From: Anabaena subtropica FACHB-260
GTDB taxonomy: Bacteria; Cyanobacteriota; Cyanobacteriia; Cyanobacteriales; Nostocaceae
Reading direction: 5' to 3'
Length of the DNA stretch: 44,655 nucleotides
NCBI RefSeq assembly: GCF_014697105.1
Contig: NZ_JACJRF010000047.1
Coordinates: 1 to 44,655, forward strand
Shown here: one piece after another, positions 1 through 8,907 of the stretch
How the letters are laid out: every line of letters begins with the position of its first letter
How positions within the stretch are numbered: position 1 is the first letter of the stretch
Notes under the pieces: model-generated
The model's database searches: none
Told to the model about the DNA's origin: nothing
Seen by the model: the letters and a program-made list of their open reading frames with translations, nothing else
Made by a program: the position numbers and the translations under genes

Positions 1-90
1 ATAGCGTTCCAAAGTTTATGCTAGTCATGGGGGAAGTTTGATTTGAGAAGCTGGTAACTTTCATCTTCTTACTTCTCCCGCCTTTTTTCT

Positions 91-106
91 TAATTCACAT
101 TAGGCG
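91..106. repeat. 16-nt repeat, copy 1
   Basis: These 16 bases are the exact reverse complement of 22853-22868, where they form part of a 10-bp hairpin. Here the copy lies just before the point at which the next gene loses its usual N-terminus. It looks like a fragment of a dispersed intergenic repeat; only two copies are visible in this window. Confidence 0.4.
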
Positions 107-127
107 TAAATTGCCTTTGAAGCGGCA

Positions 128-448
128 ATGAAAATTTTTGAGTTATCAAAAAAATTCCCTGTGGAGGAAAGATATTCGTTAACTGATCAAATTCGTAGAT
201 CCTCTCGTTCTGTTTGTGCTAATTTAGCTGAAGCATGGAGAAAACGGCGTTATGAAGCAGCTTTTATCGCTAAATTAAATGATTGTGAGGCTGAAGCAGC
301 AGAAACCCAAACTTGGATTGAATTTGCTGTCAAATGCAACTACATGAATGTAGAAATAGGACGAGAAGTTTATGCAAATTACAACCAAGTTTTATCAGGT
401 TTGGTAAATATGATTAATAATCCATCACCTTGGTTGAGAAATCACTAA
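128..448 (+). CDS. Four helix bundle protein (S23/IVP-type), 5'-clipped
   Basis: A 106-aa helical protein matching the 'four helix bundle protein' family (23S rRNA intervening-sequence-type proteins); function unknown. Family marks seen are the LTDQIRRSS block at residues 19-27, a SVCANLAEA segment and the C-terminal NMINNPSPWL. Family members normally begin about 15-20 residues earlier with a D-L-x-V-W motif. Here the frame upstream of the ATG still reads Ile-Ala-Phe-Glu-Ala-Ala, as family members do, but then meets a TAA at 107-109. The original 5' end has therefore been lost or frameshifted, right next to the repeat at 91-106. The remaining frame is open and could still be translated from the internal ATG. 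It stands alone; the next gene is on the other strand. Confidence 0.7.
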   Translation: MKIFELSKKFPVEERYSLTDQIRRSSRSVCANLAEAWRKRRYEAAFIAKLNDCEAEAAETQTWIEFAVKCNYMNVEIGREVYANYNQVLSGLVNMINNPSPWLRNH

Positions 449-452
449 TCCC

Positions 453-480
453 CCCCTGCATCCCCTGCATCCCCTGCTCC
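453..480. repeat. Tandem 9-bp repeat (CCCCTGCAT-type)
   Basis: Two copies of CCCCTGCAT followed by CCCCTGCTC, starting a few bases after the stop of the four-helix-bundle gene. On the other strand it reads GAGCAGGGG/ATGCAGGGG, the same type of low-complexity repeat as the one inside recJ at 41737-41766. Confidence 0.7.
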
Positions 481-649
481 TTTTGCTGTTTCAGCATCTC
501 ACAAAATTGAGTTGCTCCCGGTTTAGGGTGTAGAGGTGTAAGCGTTGATGAAACTATAATTTTTTGGTTGGTGTTATAGTCATAACTCATCACTTTATTA
601 AAACCCTACACCTGTAAAGGAACCACAGGTAGAAAGAGTAGCCACTGGA

Positions 650-1402
650 TTATTCTGTTAAATCTTCTGGAGTCAGGTTAGAGTGAACCACTTCACCATC
701 TTTAAACCAAACAATGCGTTGGGTTTGACGGGCAACTTCTGGTTCATGTGTCACCATAACTACAGTAATACCACTACTATTTAATTCACTAAAGATATCT
801 AATACCTCTTGGGTTGTACGCGAATCAAGTGCGCCTGTTGGCTCATCTGCTAAGAGTACTACGGGACGATTAACAATGGCACGGGCGATCGCTACTCTTT
901 GTTGTTGTCCACCTGATAGTTGAGTTGGTTTGTTGCTAAGACGTTTTTCTAAGCCTACACGAATCAAAGCTTCTGTAGCGCGATCGCGTCTTTCATTAGG
1001 GTTGACTTCAGCATATACCATCGGTAACATGACATTTTCTAAGGCAGACAATTGGGGTAAAAGATGGAATTGTTGAAACACAAACCCCAATTTTCTGTTG
1101 CGGATATTTGCCAAGTCTGCATCATTCATTTGTGCCACATTCACATTATCTAAATAATAATGTCCTCCAGTTGGACGATCCAAACAGCCAATAATATTCA
1201 TCGCTGTAGATTTACCAGAACCCGAAGGCCCCATAATTGAACAATACTCACCCTCATTGATGACCAAATTTACATTATTCAAAGCTTTGACTTCGGTTTC
1301 TCCACTACCGTAAATTTTAAAAATGTTTTCTAGGCGAATAATTGCCGATTTAGGTACAGGATGAGGAATTAGGGAATCAGTAATAGAAATAGTGTTTGCC
1401 AT
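650..1402 (-). CDS. ABC transporter ATP-binding protein (MacB/LolD/DevA type), orphan
   Basis: A 250-aa nucleotide-binding subunit that would power an inner-membrane FtsX/MacB-fold permease. It has the Walker A motif GPSGSGKS near residue 59, the Q-loop in FVFQQFHLL, the signature [14 protein letters not shown], Walker B VVLLADEP followed by TGALD, and the switch histidine in VTHEPE. The MLPMVYA segment and CLDRP context are typical of the MacB/LolD/DevA subfamily, and it is clearly paralogous to the ATPase at 13851-14525. An N-terminal extension of about 20 residues precedes the domain. No permease or adaptor gene is adjacent; the adaptor-permease pair at 16317-18997 lacks an ATPase, so a shared use is possible but is inference only. 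Confidence 0.9.
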   Translation of the reverse strand: MANTISITDSLIPHPVPKSAIIRLENIFKIYGSGETEVKALNNVNLVINEGEYCSIMGPSGSGKSTAMNIIGCLDRPTGGHYYLDNVNVAQMNDADLANIRNRKLGFVFQQFHLLPQLSALENVMLPMVYAEVNPNERRDRATEALIRVGLEKRLSNKPTQLSGGQQQRVAIARAIVNRPVVLLADEPTGALDSRTTQEVLDIFSELNSSGITVVMVTHEPEVARQTQRIVWFKDGEVVHSNLTPEDLTE

Positions 1403-1643
1403 AATAATTTAGTTATTAACCTAAGTTGCTAGTTATCAATTAAGAACTGGTAATGGGTGAAAATCTTTTTTTAATTACCAATTATCGGTTATTACCAATT
1501 CTAAACACTACATCTACATCCAGCACTTTTCTTCTGGATGAGTTACATTACCCTCACCTCCAGCCTCTCAACTCTCACTTCAACAAAACCTCTTGTCTAA
1601 CGTGTTTTCAGTTACAGTTCTGCATCGCATGATTAAGCCACAA

Positions 1644-1659
1644 TGTTGATTAATCAACA
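1644..1659. promoter_or_regulatory. Perfect 16-bp palindrome, candidate operator
   Basis: TGTTGATTAATCAACA is perfectly self-complementary with no loop and ends 38 bases before the ATG of the channel-like gene at 1698, in the 295-base gap between two divergent genes. The position and symmetry suit a dimeric regulator. No known regulator is recognised. Confidence 0.4.
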
Positions 1660-1697
1660 CAAAGTGCAGCCTAACCTGTAAATCATGCTGCTGTTAC

Positions 1698-3395
1698 ATG
1701 AAACCTCGAATTATTGTATGTGGCTTAGGACGAACTGGATATAAAATCTTCCGTTTGCTGAGACAACAGGGTGCGTTTGTAGTCGGTATTCATCACAAAC
1801 CAATCCCTGGCGAAGCTGGAGGAGATGTAATTGTTGGCAATTTGCACACTGCTGCTACCCTAACAGCAGCTGGAATTCATCAAGCACACACTTTAGTGAT
1901 TGCTGGCTCGGATGATGCGGTGAATTTGTCAATTATGATGCAGGCAAGGGTACTAAATCCGCATATTCGGATTATTAACCGTTTTTACAATACTAATTTA
2001 GGCGATCGCCTAGATCAAACTCTGCCAGAACACCTAAGTATGAGTGTGGTGGGATTAGCCGCACCATTGTTTACTTTTGCCGCTTTGGGAAATCAAGCGA
2101 TCGGGCAGATCAAGTTATATGAGCAGACTTGGCCTGTCCAAGAAGAATATATTGATGAAGATCACCCGTGGTGTGGTTGTAAGTTAAGTGACTTCTGGGA
2201 AAATCCAGCCCGGATGCCGATTTATTATTTACCTGTAGAAGGGGAGATGAATTTGGTATCTGCGGTACTGGCTGGACAAGAGTTAAGAATAGGCGATCGC
2301 TTAATTGTAGGTATCCAACCCCGTATCCGTTCTTCTCGCAGATCCTTAATCAGAAAATGCCTCAAAGTTATTACTAGTTTGCGGCATTTTCAACAACATG
2401 GGCAATCAGTCATTGTGGGTGCGATCGTCTTACTAGTAATAGTGATAATTGCCACAATCACTTATATGTCTACTGAATTGAGTTTATCAATGGTTGATGC
2501 ACTCTATTTTTCTGTAGGTATGATTACTGGTGCAGGTGGTAATGACAAAGTAGCAGAAAATGCCTCCAACAGTATCAAATTATTCACTGTTGTCATGATG
2601 CTGGTTGGTGCAGCTGTGATTGGTATTTGGTATGCCATGCTCACCGATTTTGTCTTGGGTACACGCTTCAAGCAATTTTGGGATGCTGCTCGGATTCCCC
2701 AACGCCATCACTATATTGTCTGTGGCTTAAGCGGCGTTGGTAGCAAAATTGTCCAGCAACTCCATACCAGTGGTTATGAAATAGTAGTTATTGAAACTGA
2801 CTCCAACAATAAATATATCAACTCTGTACGGGGGCTAGGTATTCCCGTAATTCAAGGTGATGCAAGTTTCCGCACCATACTTAAAACTAGCAATATAGAT
2901 CATGCTGCTGCTGTGTTGGCTGTAACCAATAATGATGCGACTAACCTAGAAATTGCCCTGAAAGCTAAAGGTTTAGTTCCCAAAATTCCCGTAATTGTCC
3001 ACTATGCCGATCCTGATTTTGCCGGGATGGCACAACAGGTATTTGACTTTGAGGCGGTGTTAAGTTCAGCAGAATTGGCAGCGCCAGCATTTGCGGCGGC
3101 GGCTTTGGGGGGACGCATCCTGGGTAACGGCATTACAGCAGATAAACTTTGGGTAGCTTTTGCCACTTTAATTACACCATCACATCCTTTTTGTGATCAT
3201 TTGGTGAAAGATATAGCCATGTCTGCTGATTTTGTGCCTTTATATGTAGAAACAAGTGGTCAAAGGATTCACGGCTGGGATTTATTAGCAACCCACCTCA
3301 ATGAAGGCGATGTTTTATATTTAACTATGCCAGCAAACCAGTTATATAAATTGTGGCGTGATGAACGAGCCTGTAGAGCAAATACCCAACTTTAA
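1698..3395 (+). CDS. Potassium-channel-like protein with two TrkA-N (RCK) domains
   Basis: A 565-aa membrane protein of the RCK/TrkA-N channel group. Order: TrkA-N domain with NAD-binding GLGRTG near residue 9; a linker; TM1 around 237-257; a pore loop; TM2 around 292-315; then a second TrkA-N domain starting with GLSGVG near 344, plus a TrkA-C-like tail. NAD(H) or nucleotide binding to both cytosolic domains is expected to gate ion flow. The pore loop reads SVGMITGAGGND where potassium channels carry TVGYG, so the selectivity filter is degenerate and ion specificity cannot be assumed. The RCK-TM-TM-RCK order is unlike the usual TM-TM-RCK. Single gene, ending in a shared hairpin with gyrA. 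Confidence 0.8.
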   Translation: MKPRIIVCGLGRTGYKIFRLLRQQGAFVVGIHHKPIPGEAGGDVIVGNLHTAATLTAAGIHQAHTLVIAGSDDAVNLSIMMQARVLNPHIRIINRFYNTNLGDRLDQTLPEHLSMSVVGLAAPLFTFAALGNQAIGQIKLYEQTWPVQEEYIDEDHPWCGCKLSDFWENPARMPIYYLPVEGEMNLVSAVLAGQELRIGDRLIVGIQPRIRSSRRSLIRKCLKVITSLRHFQQHGQSVIVGAIVLLVIVIIATITYMSTELSLSMVDALYFSVGMITGAGGNDKVAENASNSIKLFTVVMMLVGAAVIGIWYAMLTDFVLGTRFKQFWDAARIPQRHHYIVCGLSGVGSKIVQQLHTSGYEIVVIETDSNNKYINSVRGLGIPVIQGDASFRTILKTSNIDHAAAVLAVTNNDATNLEIALKAKGLVPKIPVIVHYADPDFAGMAQQVFDFEAVLSSAELAAPAFAAAALGGRILGNGITADKLWVAFATLITPSHPFCDHLVKDIAMSADFVPLYVETSGQRIHGWDLLATHLNEGDVLYLTMPANQLYKLWRDERACRANTQL

Positions 3396-3399
3396 TATC

Positions 3400-3450
3400 T
3401 TCTCTGTGTCTTTGTGTTTCTGTGGTAATTAAACACAAAAACACAGAGAA
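3400..3450. terminator. Bidirectional hairpin terminator
   Basis: Two 20-nt arms (3400-3419 and 3431-3450) are complementary at 19 of 20 positions around an 11-nt loop. It sits between the convergent ends of the channel-like gene (3395) and the topoisomerase gene (3461). Runs of T on one side and A on the other would serve both directions. Confidence 0.8.
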
Positions 3451-3460
3451 AAATTTCTGA

Positions 3461-5968
3461 CTACCGCACTTCGATGATCGCAATTACTTTTTCATCGCGG
3501 TTGAGTTGAAGGATGCTTTCACCTTTACCATCTCTACCCAAGATAGGTACTGTGTCTGTGGGTATCCGCACTACGCGGTCTTTATTGGTAAGTAGTGCCA
3601 CTTCCACAGAAGCTTTTGTCCCAACCATAGCCGCGAGAGTATCGGTTTTATTGACAAATTTCATGGATTGTGTGCCTAAATCACCACGATTTGCTGACTT
3701 GATCTGATTTACAGGCAAGCGTTTAGCATATCCCTCTTGGGTGACTAACAATAAATGTTCTGCTTGTGCCGAACTAACACAGCCCACCATTTGCTGATTT
3801 CTTAGCAGTCGGAATGCTTGTAAACCCATAGCAGTCCTACCCATAATTGGCAGTTGTTCATCATTGGCTGGGAACCTCAACAATCTTCCCCCAGAACTAG
3901 CTAAAATTAGCTGCTCTCCTGGTTTGCTGAATTGAGTAAATAGCAATTCATCATCATCTTTGAGTTTTAAAATCGTAATGCCACGACGGGTCAGGTTAGT
4001 TAATTCTCCCAAAGACAGGCGCTTAATTCTTCCTTGCTTAGTCAAGAGAATTAATTGTTGAGCATTCAAATTTTCTGGGAGTAAAAAGCGACTGACTACA
4101 GGTTCTTGATTACCTTGAGCTGTACTTGTCAGCATGGTAATCAATGGTGTTCCCCGTGGAGAACGTCCAGTGGTTGGGGGAATATCTCCCACTTTCACAG
4201 GGTAGAGTTTGCCACCATTGGTAAGTACTAGTAACTCTTTGTGGGTGTCAGTTAAGTTAGTTTGAATAATGAAGTCATGTTCTAGCAACCCATTTTCCAC
4301 CTTAGATTTTTTTCCTGGCTGAATCCGGCGTAAATATCCTCGGTGGGTAATCTCTAAAATTGCTTCTTCCGCAGGTTCTAAAGATTGAGAATTTTCTTGT
4401 TCCTCATCTGCTGTAACAGAACTGTTTTGTTTGTTTGCCTTTTTATTTTTCGGTAGTTCTTCAACAGTACTAGCACCTAATTTAGTGCGTCGAGGATCGC
4501 CGTATTTACGTTTGAGCGATCGCAACTCTTTTTTCAGCGCCTTGAGTAATTCCTTGCGATCGCTTAATAACCTCTCTAACAAAGTTATCTGTTCGCTCAG
4601 TTCGCCAAACTCGCGTTGTAAGTTCTCCTGTTCTAAGTTGGTGAGGCGACGTAAGGGCATCGCTAGAATTGCATCTGCCTGATCTTCACTCAACTCTAGT
4701 CGGCTACACAAGCTAATTTTTGCCGTACTACCATCAGCAGATCGGCGCAAAATTTCGATGACTTCATCTAAACTAGATAAGGCTTTGAGCAACCCTTCGA
4801 CTGTATTTAATCTACTGGCTGCCTTACTCAACTCATAACCGTAGCGACGATTGAGTGTGTGTTCTCGGAAATTGAGAAACTCCTGCAACAATTGCCGCAA
4901 ACTTAACTGGCGGGGTTGTCCCTCAACTATGGCTAAAAGAATTGCCCCAAAGTTAGTTTGCAAAGCTGTTTGATGATACAAATGTTGGAGAATTTCTTGG
5001 GGGTTGGTATCGCGTTTGAGTTCAATGACTACGCGCATCCCTTCGCGATCGCTTTCATCCCGCAGATCGGAAATTCCTTGCAAGCGACCTTGATTGACTA
5101 ATTCCGCCACTTTTTCAATCCAGCCTGCCTTATTCACCTGATAAGGCAATTCAGTAACGATAATTGCCATCCGGCGTTTGCTTCCCCTGCCACCAGGAAC
5201 TTCTTCGACTGTAGCAACACCCCGTAAAACAACACTACCTTTACCTGTGATGTATGCTTCTCGAATCCCAGCATCACCAACTATTTCCCCTCCCGTGGGA
5301 AAGTCTGGCCCTGGAATTAACTCTAATAATTTTTCATCGGCTAAATCTGGTTGGTCAATGAGAGCAATCAAACCATCAACAATTTCCCCTAAATTATGAG
5401 GGGGAATATTTGTTGCCATTCCGACAGCAATTCCTGAACAACCATTGAGCAACAAAAACGGCAACTGAGCAGGTAATACTGTCGGCTCTTGTTGGGAGTT
5501 ATCAAAGTTACCAACAAACTCTACAGTTTCTTCACCAATTTCTGTCAGCATTCCCTCATGACTAATGGGAGCCAGACGCGTTTCTGTATAACGCATCGCC
5601 GCCGGCGGATCATTATCGACGCTGCCAAAATTGCCATGTCCACCGAGTAAAGGGTAACGACTGGAAAAATCCTGCACCAGCCTCACCAAAGCATCATAAA
5701 CAGCTTGATCGCCATGAGGGTGGTATTTACCCAGCACATCCCCCACCACACGAGCGCATTTACGGTATGGTCTATCGGGGGTCAAACCGAGTTCGTGCAT
5801 GGCATACAAGATCCGCCGATGCACTGGCTTTAAGCCATCACGAACATCTGGTAATGCTCGGCCAACAATCACACTCATGGCATATTCAAGATAAGACCGT
5901 TGCATCTCTGTGTGCAGGGCTGTTGTGATTACCTGTCCCGTTGAGAGAAGGTTTAACTGTTTTGCCAT
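3461..5968 (-). CDS. gyrA: Type IIA DNA topoisomerase subunit A (GyrA/ParC)
   Basis: An 835-aa DNA breakage-reunion subunit that pairs with a GyrB/ParE ATPase to change supercoiling or decatenate DNA. The N-terminal winged-helix/tower region carries the active-site tyrosine Tyr127 in [11 protein letters not shown] Lys-rich linker near 510-530 leads to a C-terminal beta-pinwheel with repeated blades. In the quinolone-determining loop ([12 protein letters not shown]) the residue equivalent to E. coli Ser83 is Gln88. I see no clean GyrA box (QRRGG[RK]G); the closest stretch is TRRGITILK. Cyanobacteria often carry two A subunits and this may be the second, ParC-like one; the GyrA name is therefore provisional. 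Starts with ATG; divergent from the response regulator upstream. Confidence 0.85.
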   Translation of the reverse strand: MAKQLNLLSTGQVITTALHTEMQRSYLEYAMSVIVGRALPDVRDGLKPVHRRILYAMHELGLTPDRPYRKCARVVGDVLGKYHPHGDQAVYDALVRLVQDFSSRYPLLGGHGNFGSVDNDPPAAMRYTETRLAPISHEGMLTEIGEETVEFVGNFDNSQQEPTVLPAQLPFLLLNGCSGIAVGMATNIPPHNLGEIVDGLIALIDQPDLADEKLLELIPGPDFPTGGEIVGDAGIREAYITGKGSVVLRGVATVEEVPGGRGSKRRMAIIVTELPYQVNKAGWIEKVAELVNQGRLQGISDLRDESDREGMRVVIELKRDTNPQEILQHLYHQTALQTNFGAILLAIVEGQPRQLSLRQLLQEFLNFREHTLNRRYGYELSKAASRLNTVEGLLKALSSLDEVIEILRRSADGSTAKISLCSRLELSEDQADAILAMPLRRLTNLEQENLQREFGELSEQITLLERLLSDRKELLKALKKELRSLKRKYGDPRRTKLGASTVEELPKNKKANKQNSSVTADEEQENSQSLEPAEEAILEITHRGYLRRIQPGKKSKVENGLLEHDFIIQTNLTDTHKELLVLTNGGKLYPVKVGDIPPTTGRSPRGTPLITMLTSTAQGNQEPVVSRFLLPENLNAQQLILLTKQGRIKRLSLGELTNLTRRGITILKLKDDDELLFTQFSKPGEQLILASSGGRLLRFPANDEQLPIMGRTAMGLQAFRLLRNQQMVGCVSSAQAEHLLLVTQEGYAKRLPVNQIKSANRGDLGTQSMKFVNKTDTLAAMVGTKASVEVALLTNKDRVVRIPTDTVPILGRDGKGESILQLNRDEKVIAIIEVR

Positions 5969-6195
5969 GAGTTTTTTCCCTGAAATTGAATTACATAAAA
6001 GTCGCTGGCACTAAACACGGCAGCAAACACAGCATAACGGATGAAATGGAATTCCTAACACAATCTTGATTATCACCAGATAACAAGCCGTAGTATTATC
6101 CTTGATGACAGGAAAGCATATTGATACTAAAAATAAGCTAGACAACTACGTTTTTTCTGGTTGTCATCCCCATCACCTCTATAAATAAAATTCTC

Positions 6196-6600
6196 ATGAA
6201 AACTGTTCTGATTGTCGAAGACGATCTAATTAATGCTCGTGTTTTTTCTAAAATTTTGACCAAACGCGGTGGCTTGGGTGTGAAACATACTGAAAATGTA
6301 GAAGAAGTCATGAAAATTGCTCAGTCAGGAGAAGCAGACCTGATTTTAATGGATGTTTCTTTATCTAGAAGCGTTTACCAAGGTAAATCTGTTGATGGGA
6401 TCAAAATTACACAAATGTTAAAGTCTGACCCACAAACGGCTAACTTACCTGTAATTTTAGTAACAGCACACGCTATGGAAGGCGATCGCGAGAACTTTCT
6501 CCGACTGAGTGGTGCTGATGGCTATATTTCTAAGCCTGTTGTAGACCATCAGCAGTTTGTTGACCAAATCATAGCTCTTCTCCCTAATGACAACCACTGA
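6196..6600 (+). CDS. Single-domain response regulator (CheY-like)
   Basis: A 134-aa receiver domain with no output domain. Acidic pocket residues Glu8, Asp9 and Asp10 are followed by the phospho-acceptor Asp53 in LMDVS, Thr90 in LVTAHA and Lys113 in ISKP, so it should be phosphorylated by a histidine kinase. The loop after Asp53 is slightly longer than usual (about residues 57-66), as in Hik/DivK-like receivers. No kinase gene is nearby, so its partner is unknown. Transcribed alone and followed by the hairpin at 6626-6648. Confidence 0.93.
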   Translation: MKTVLIVEDDLINARVFSKILTKRGGLGVKHTENVEEVMKIAQSGEADLILMDVSLSRSVYQGKSVDGIKITQMLKSDPQTANLPVILVTAHAMEGDRENFLRLSGADGYISKPVVDHQQFVDQIIALLPNDNH

Positions 6601-6625
6601 ACACTCCAGACATTTTTAGGATTCT

Positions 6626-6648
6626 TCGCCCAAAAAAAGATTGGGCGA
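6626..6648 (+). terminator. Hairpin after response regulator
   Basis: A perfect 8-bp stem, TCGCCCAA / TTGGGCGA, with a 7-nt loop, 26 bases after the stop codon. No strong T run follows, so it may be a weak terminator or a 3'-end stabilising hairpin. Confidence 0.6.
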
Positions 6649-6808
6649 TGGTTCCCAATTTTATAGTATAAAAGTACTATGAAATATTATTAATAAGCAA
6701 GTGGTAAGGGGAAATAAGCGGATAGGGGTGTAAGGGAAAGAACTATTTGCCAAACTCAGTATCTTTAAATGAGATGAATTATTGATTTCACCCACCCCCT
6801 ACATCTCT

Positions 6809-6832
6809 AAACCCCTAAACCCCTAAACCCCT
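6809..6832. repeat. Tandem 8-bp repeat (AAACCCCT)x3
   Basis: Three exact copies of AAACCCCT ending four bases before the stop codon of the TPR gene on the minus strand. Part of the short tandem repeats common between genes here. Confidence 0.75.
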
Positions 6833-6836
6833 AATT

Positions 6837-7709
6837 TCACTGTCTAGTAGCAGGAGTGTTTTCTGCCTGACCTAAAGCAGCCTGAATACGTGGTAACTCC
6901 AAGAATTGTTTGGTATCAGATAGTAAACGATCGCCCCAAAGATTTTCTTTGAGAAAATCTAAATCGGCATAACGCTGATCAATGCGAAGTGCGGCTTCTC
7001 CTAAAGATAAACCTTGTTGGCGATCGCCTTTGGTGTACAAGGCAACTGCTAGAGCGAGTAATGGTTCTGCGGCTTGTTTATCAAGGGACACAGCATTTTG
7101 CCATTGTTTAATGGCTTCATCGACTTTACCTTGTTCGTAATTGATTAAGCCGATGTTATTAATTGCCGGCCAAAACTTTTTATCTTGAGCTACAGCTTTG
7201 TTGTATTGAGCGATCGCCTCTGGTAATCGTCCTACCATGTAGTAAGCATTACCCAAATCAAACCAACCGTCTGCTTCGTTAGGTTTTAACTTCAAACCCG
7301 CTTGGTAATGCTCAATAGCTGCTTGATATTGTTTCTGCTGAAAACTAGCCGAACCCAAAGCAAACAGAACATCTCCATTCTTGGGATTGATTGTTTTGGC
7401 TCTATTTAAGGACGCGATCGCTGCATCATAGTTTTTAGTCTGCAATTGCAAACCACCCAAGAGAAACCAAACTTTATCATTCCCAGGAGCTAGCTGGCTA
7501 GCCAGTCTTGCTCTTGCTAAAGCCAATTCATACTGTTGAAACTGTCCTAGTTGAGCCGCTTCTTGGGCTAAACTCAACCCTTGCTTCTCCAATTTTGCTG
7601 TATCTAGCTGCAATGTATGAGGTATCAGCGCCTGTGCATGAGCTGCTTGGGGCATACTCCACAAACCGCAGACAACCAGAAGAGAAATTAAACTAACGTG
7701 TTTAGGCAC
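6837..7709 (-). CDS. Secreted or lipid-facing TPR repeat protein
   Basis: About 290 aa. A signal peptide (hydrophobic SLISLLVVCGLW, likely cut after AHA) is followed by tetratricopeptide repeats that fill the rest, with phrases such as GDVLFALGSASFQQKQYQAA and ADGWFDLGNAYYMVGRLPEA. A periplasmic protein-protein interaction role is the usual expectation; no partner is visible. The frame is open to a TTG at 7736, but a GTG at 7709 preceded by AAAGGCGG gives a proper short n-region before the hydrophobic core, so I prefer it. Same strand as the PAD gene, 112 bases or more downstream of it; an operon is possible but not shown. Confidence 0.8.
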   Translation of the reverse strand: MPKHVSLISLLVVCGLWSMPQAAHAQALIPHTLQLDTAKLEKQGLSLAQEAAQLGQFQQYELALARARLASQLAPGNDKVWFLLGGLQLQTKNYDAAIASLNRAKTINPKNGDVLFALGSASFQQKQYQAAIEHYQAGLKLKPNEADGWFDLGNAYYMVGRLPEAIAQYNKAVAQDKKFWPAINNIGLINYEQGKVDEAIKQWQNAVSLDKQAAEPLLALAVALYTKGDRQQGLSLGEAALRIDQRYADLDFLKENLWGDRLLSDTKQFLELPRIQAALGQAENTPATRQ

Positions 7710-7848
7710 ACTACCGCCTTTTGAGCCACAAATCAAATAATCTTTCAGCTAGCTTAAACGATCTCCGCCCAAGGTGGCAGGTAAATGTTACAGTCGTTTG
7801 CGCGGCCAAGGGGATGGAGATACTCTTGCACCAGTGGAGAGTGAGCAG

Positions 7849-8817
7849 TTAAGTGTTAATTGGTTCGATCTCCCACCATTTTTGGGCAAAAGGTTGTCGG
7901 CTTGTGTTAGTACCACAATGAATTTCCCCGCCACCCCGAAAATAAGGATCCCAATCATCAAGAAAGTGACAAACTAAACCCAAAGGTTCTAAAATTTCTT
8001 TAACGTAAGCTTCAAATTGACATTGATCATTTACTTTGGGTCCAAATGGTTTGGGAATAGCAAGATGTTGCTTGAGAACGATCATATTGACCATGTTTGG
8101 GAAAAATGTTTCGGCTCGTCCATCGCCATCATCTGCAAACAACCCAGGTATGTCGATAATGTCTTCTTCTGCTAAACCTAATTCCTCTTTGAGAACTTCT
8201 CGGTTCCAGTTAATATATTCTTGAAAACGCTGGTTATCACGAGCTAAGTCTTCATTCTTGAGAACATCTGCCACACTAATATCAGCAGGTTTGTTATAAA
8301 GTTTTTTTCCTTGCCGTAATAAGACCTGAGAATGTCCTTGAGCTAGTAAGTGTTTGAGCAGATCATAACACTTGCCAGGGCTAGCTAAAAGTAGTTTAAA
8401 TCCTTTAGGGTTAGAAGCAGGAACAAAGGTCATAAACTCGTCAATGTGACCTACACTGAGCCAGTCAGAAAAAATTTCCAAGGGAGCTTGAATCTTTTGG
8501 GCATAAAGAAAGTTTCGCAAGACTTTTAACATCCGCCGGGGCTTTTGCATAATTTCTTTACGTGTTCCCCCAAATATCAGACGACCAAAGGGATAATGAA
8601 CGCCTTTTGCGGTTACTGGTGGAGAAACTTCTAGATTACCAAAAGAGTCTAACTTTGTGGGTTCATAGCAGCTTTTGCGGGCTACATAACCAAAATCAAT
8701 TCCTAATAGTTTGCGTTGGGCGAAGTGAACTAATCCGCGATCGCGTGGCGAATCAAATACTACGTGTATGCAGTGTCCCGGTGCTTGAGTGTAACCAATT
8801 TCAATTTCGTCTCGCAT
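7849..8817 (-). CDS. PAD catalytic domain fragment (C-terminal half)
   Basis: The 322-aa open frame from the first ATG after the in-frame stop. It holds every catalytic residue of the PAD family: Asp3 in MRDEIEIGY, His124 and Asp126 in SVGHIDEF, and Cys301 in EIHCGTN. The calcium-site phrase VVFDSPRDRGL and FFPNMVNM/KPFGPKVN match animal PADs closely. A residue that binds calcium in PAD4 (Gln349) is Arg here. Translation from this ATG would start exactly at the catalytic Asp strand and leave out about 45 residues of the domain, so a free-standing active enzyme is unlikely. There is no good Shine-Dalgarno before it. Confidence 0.75.
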   Translation of the reverse strand: MRDEIEIGYTQAPGHCIHVVFDSPRDRGLVHFAQRKLLGIDFGYVARKSCYEPTKLDSFGNLEVSPPVTAKGVHYPFGRLIFGGTRKEIMQKPRRMLKVLRNFLYAQKIQAPLEIFSDWLSVGHIDEFMTFVPASNPKGFKLLLASPGKCYDLLKHLLAQGHSQVLLRQGKKLYNKPADISVADVLKNEDLARDNQRFQEYINWNREVLKEELGLAEEDIIDIPGLFADDGDGRAETFFPNMVNMIVLKQHLAIPKPFGPKVNDQCQFEAYVKEILEPLGLVCHFLDDWDPYFRGGGEIHCGTNTSRQPFAQKWWEIEPINT

Positions 8818-8907
8818 CCAAGGATCGTCTTGATGAAACTCAAAAGGAACAGGATCTAGTTGTGCGTCGGCTTTACCAACAACTTTTCTCAGTTCCTCAA
8901 TAAATTC

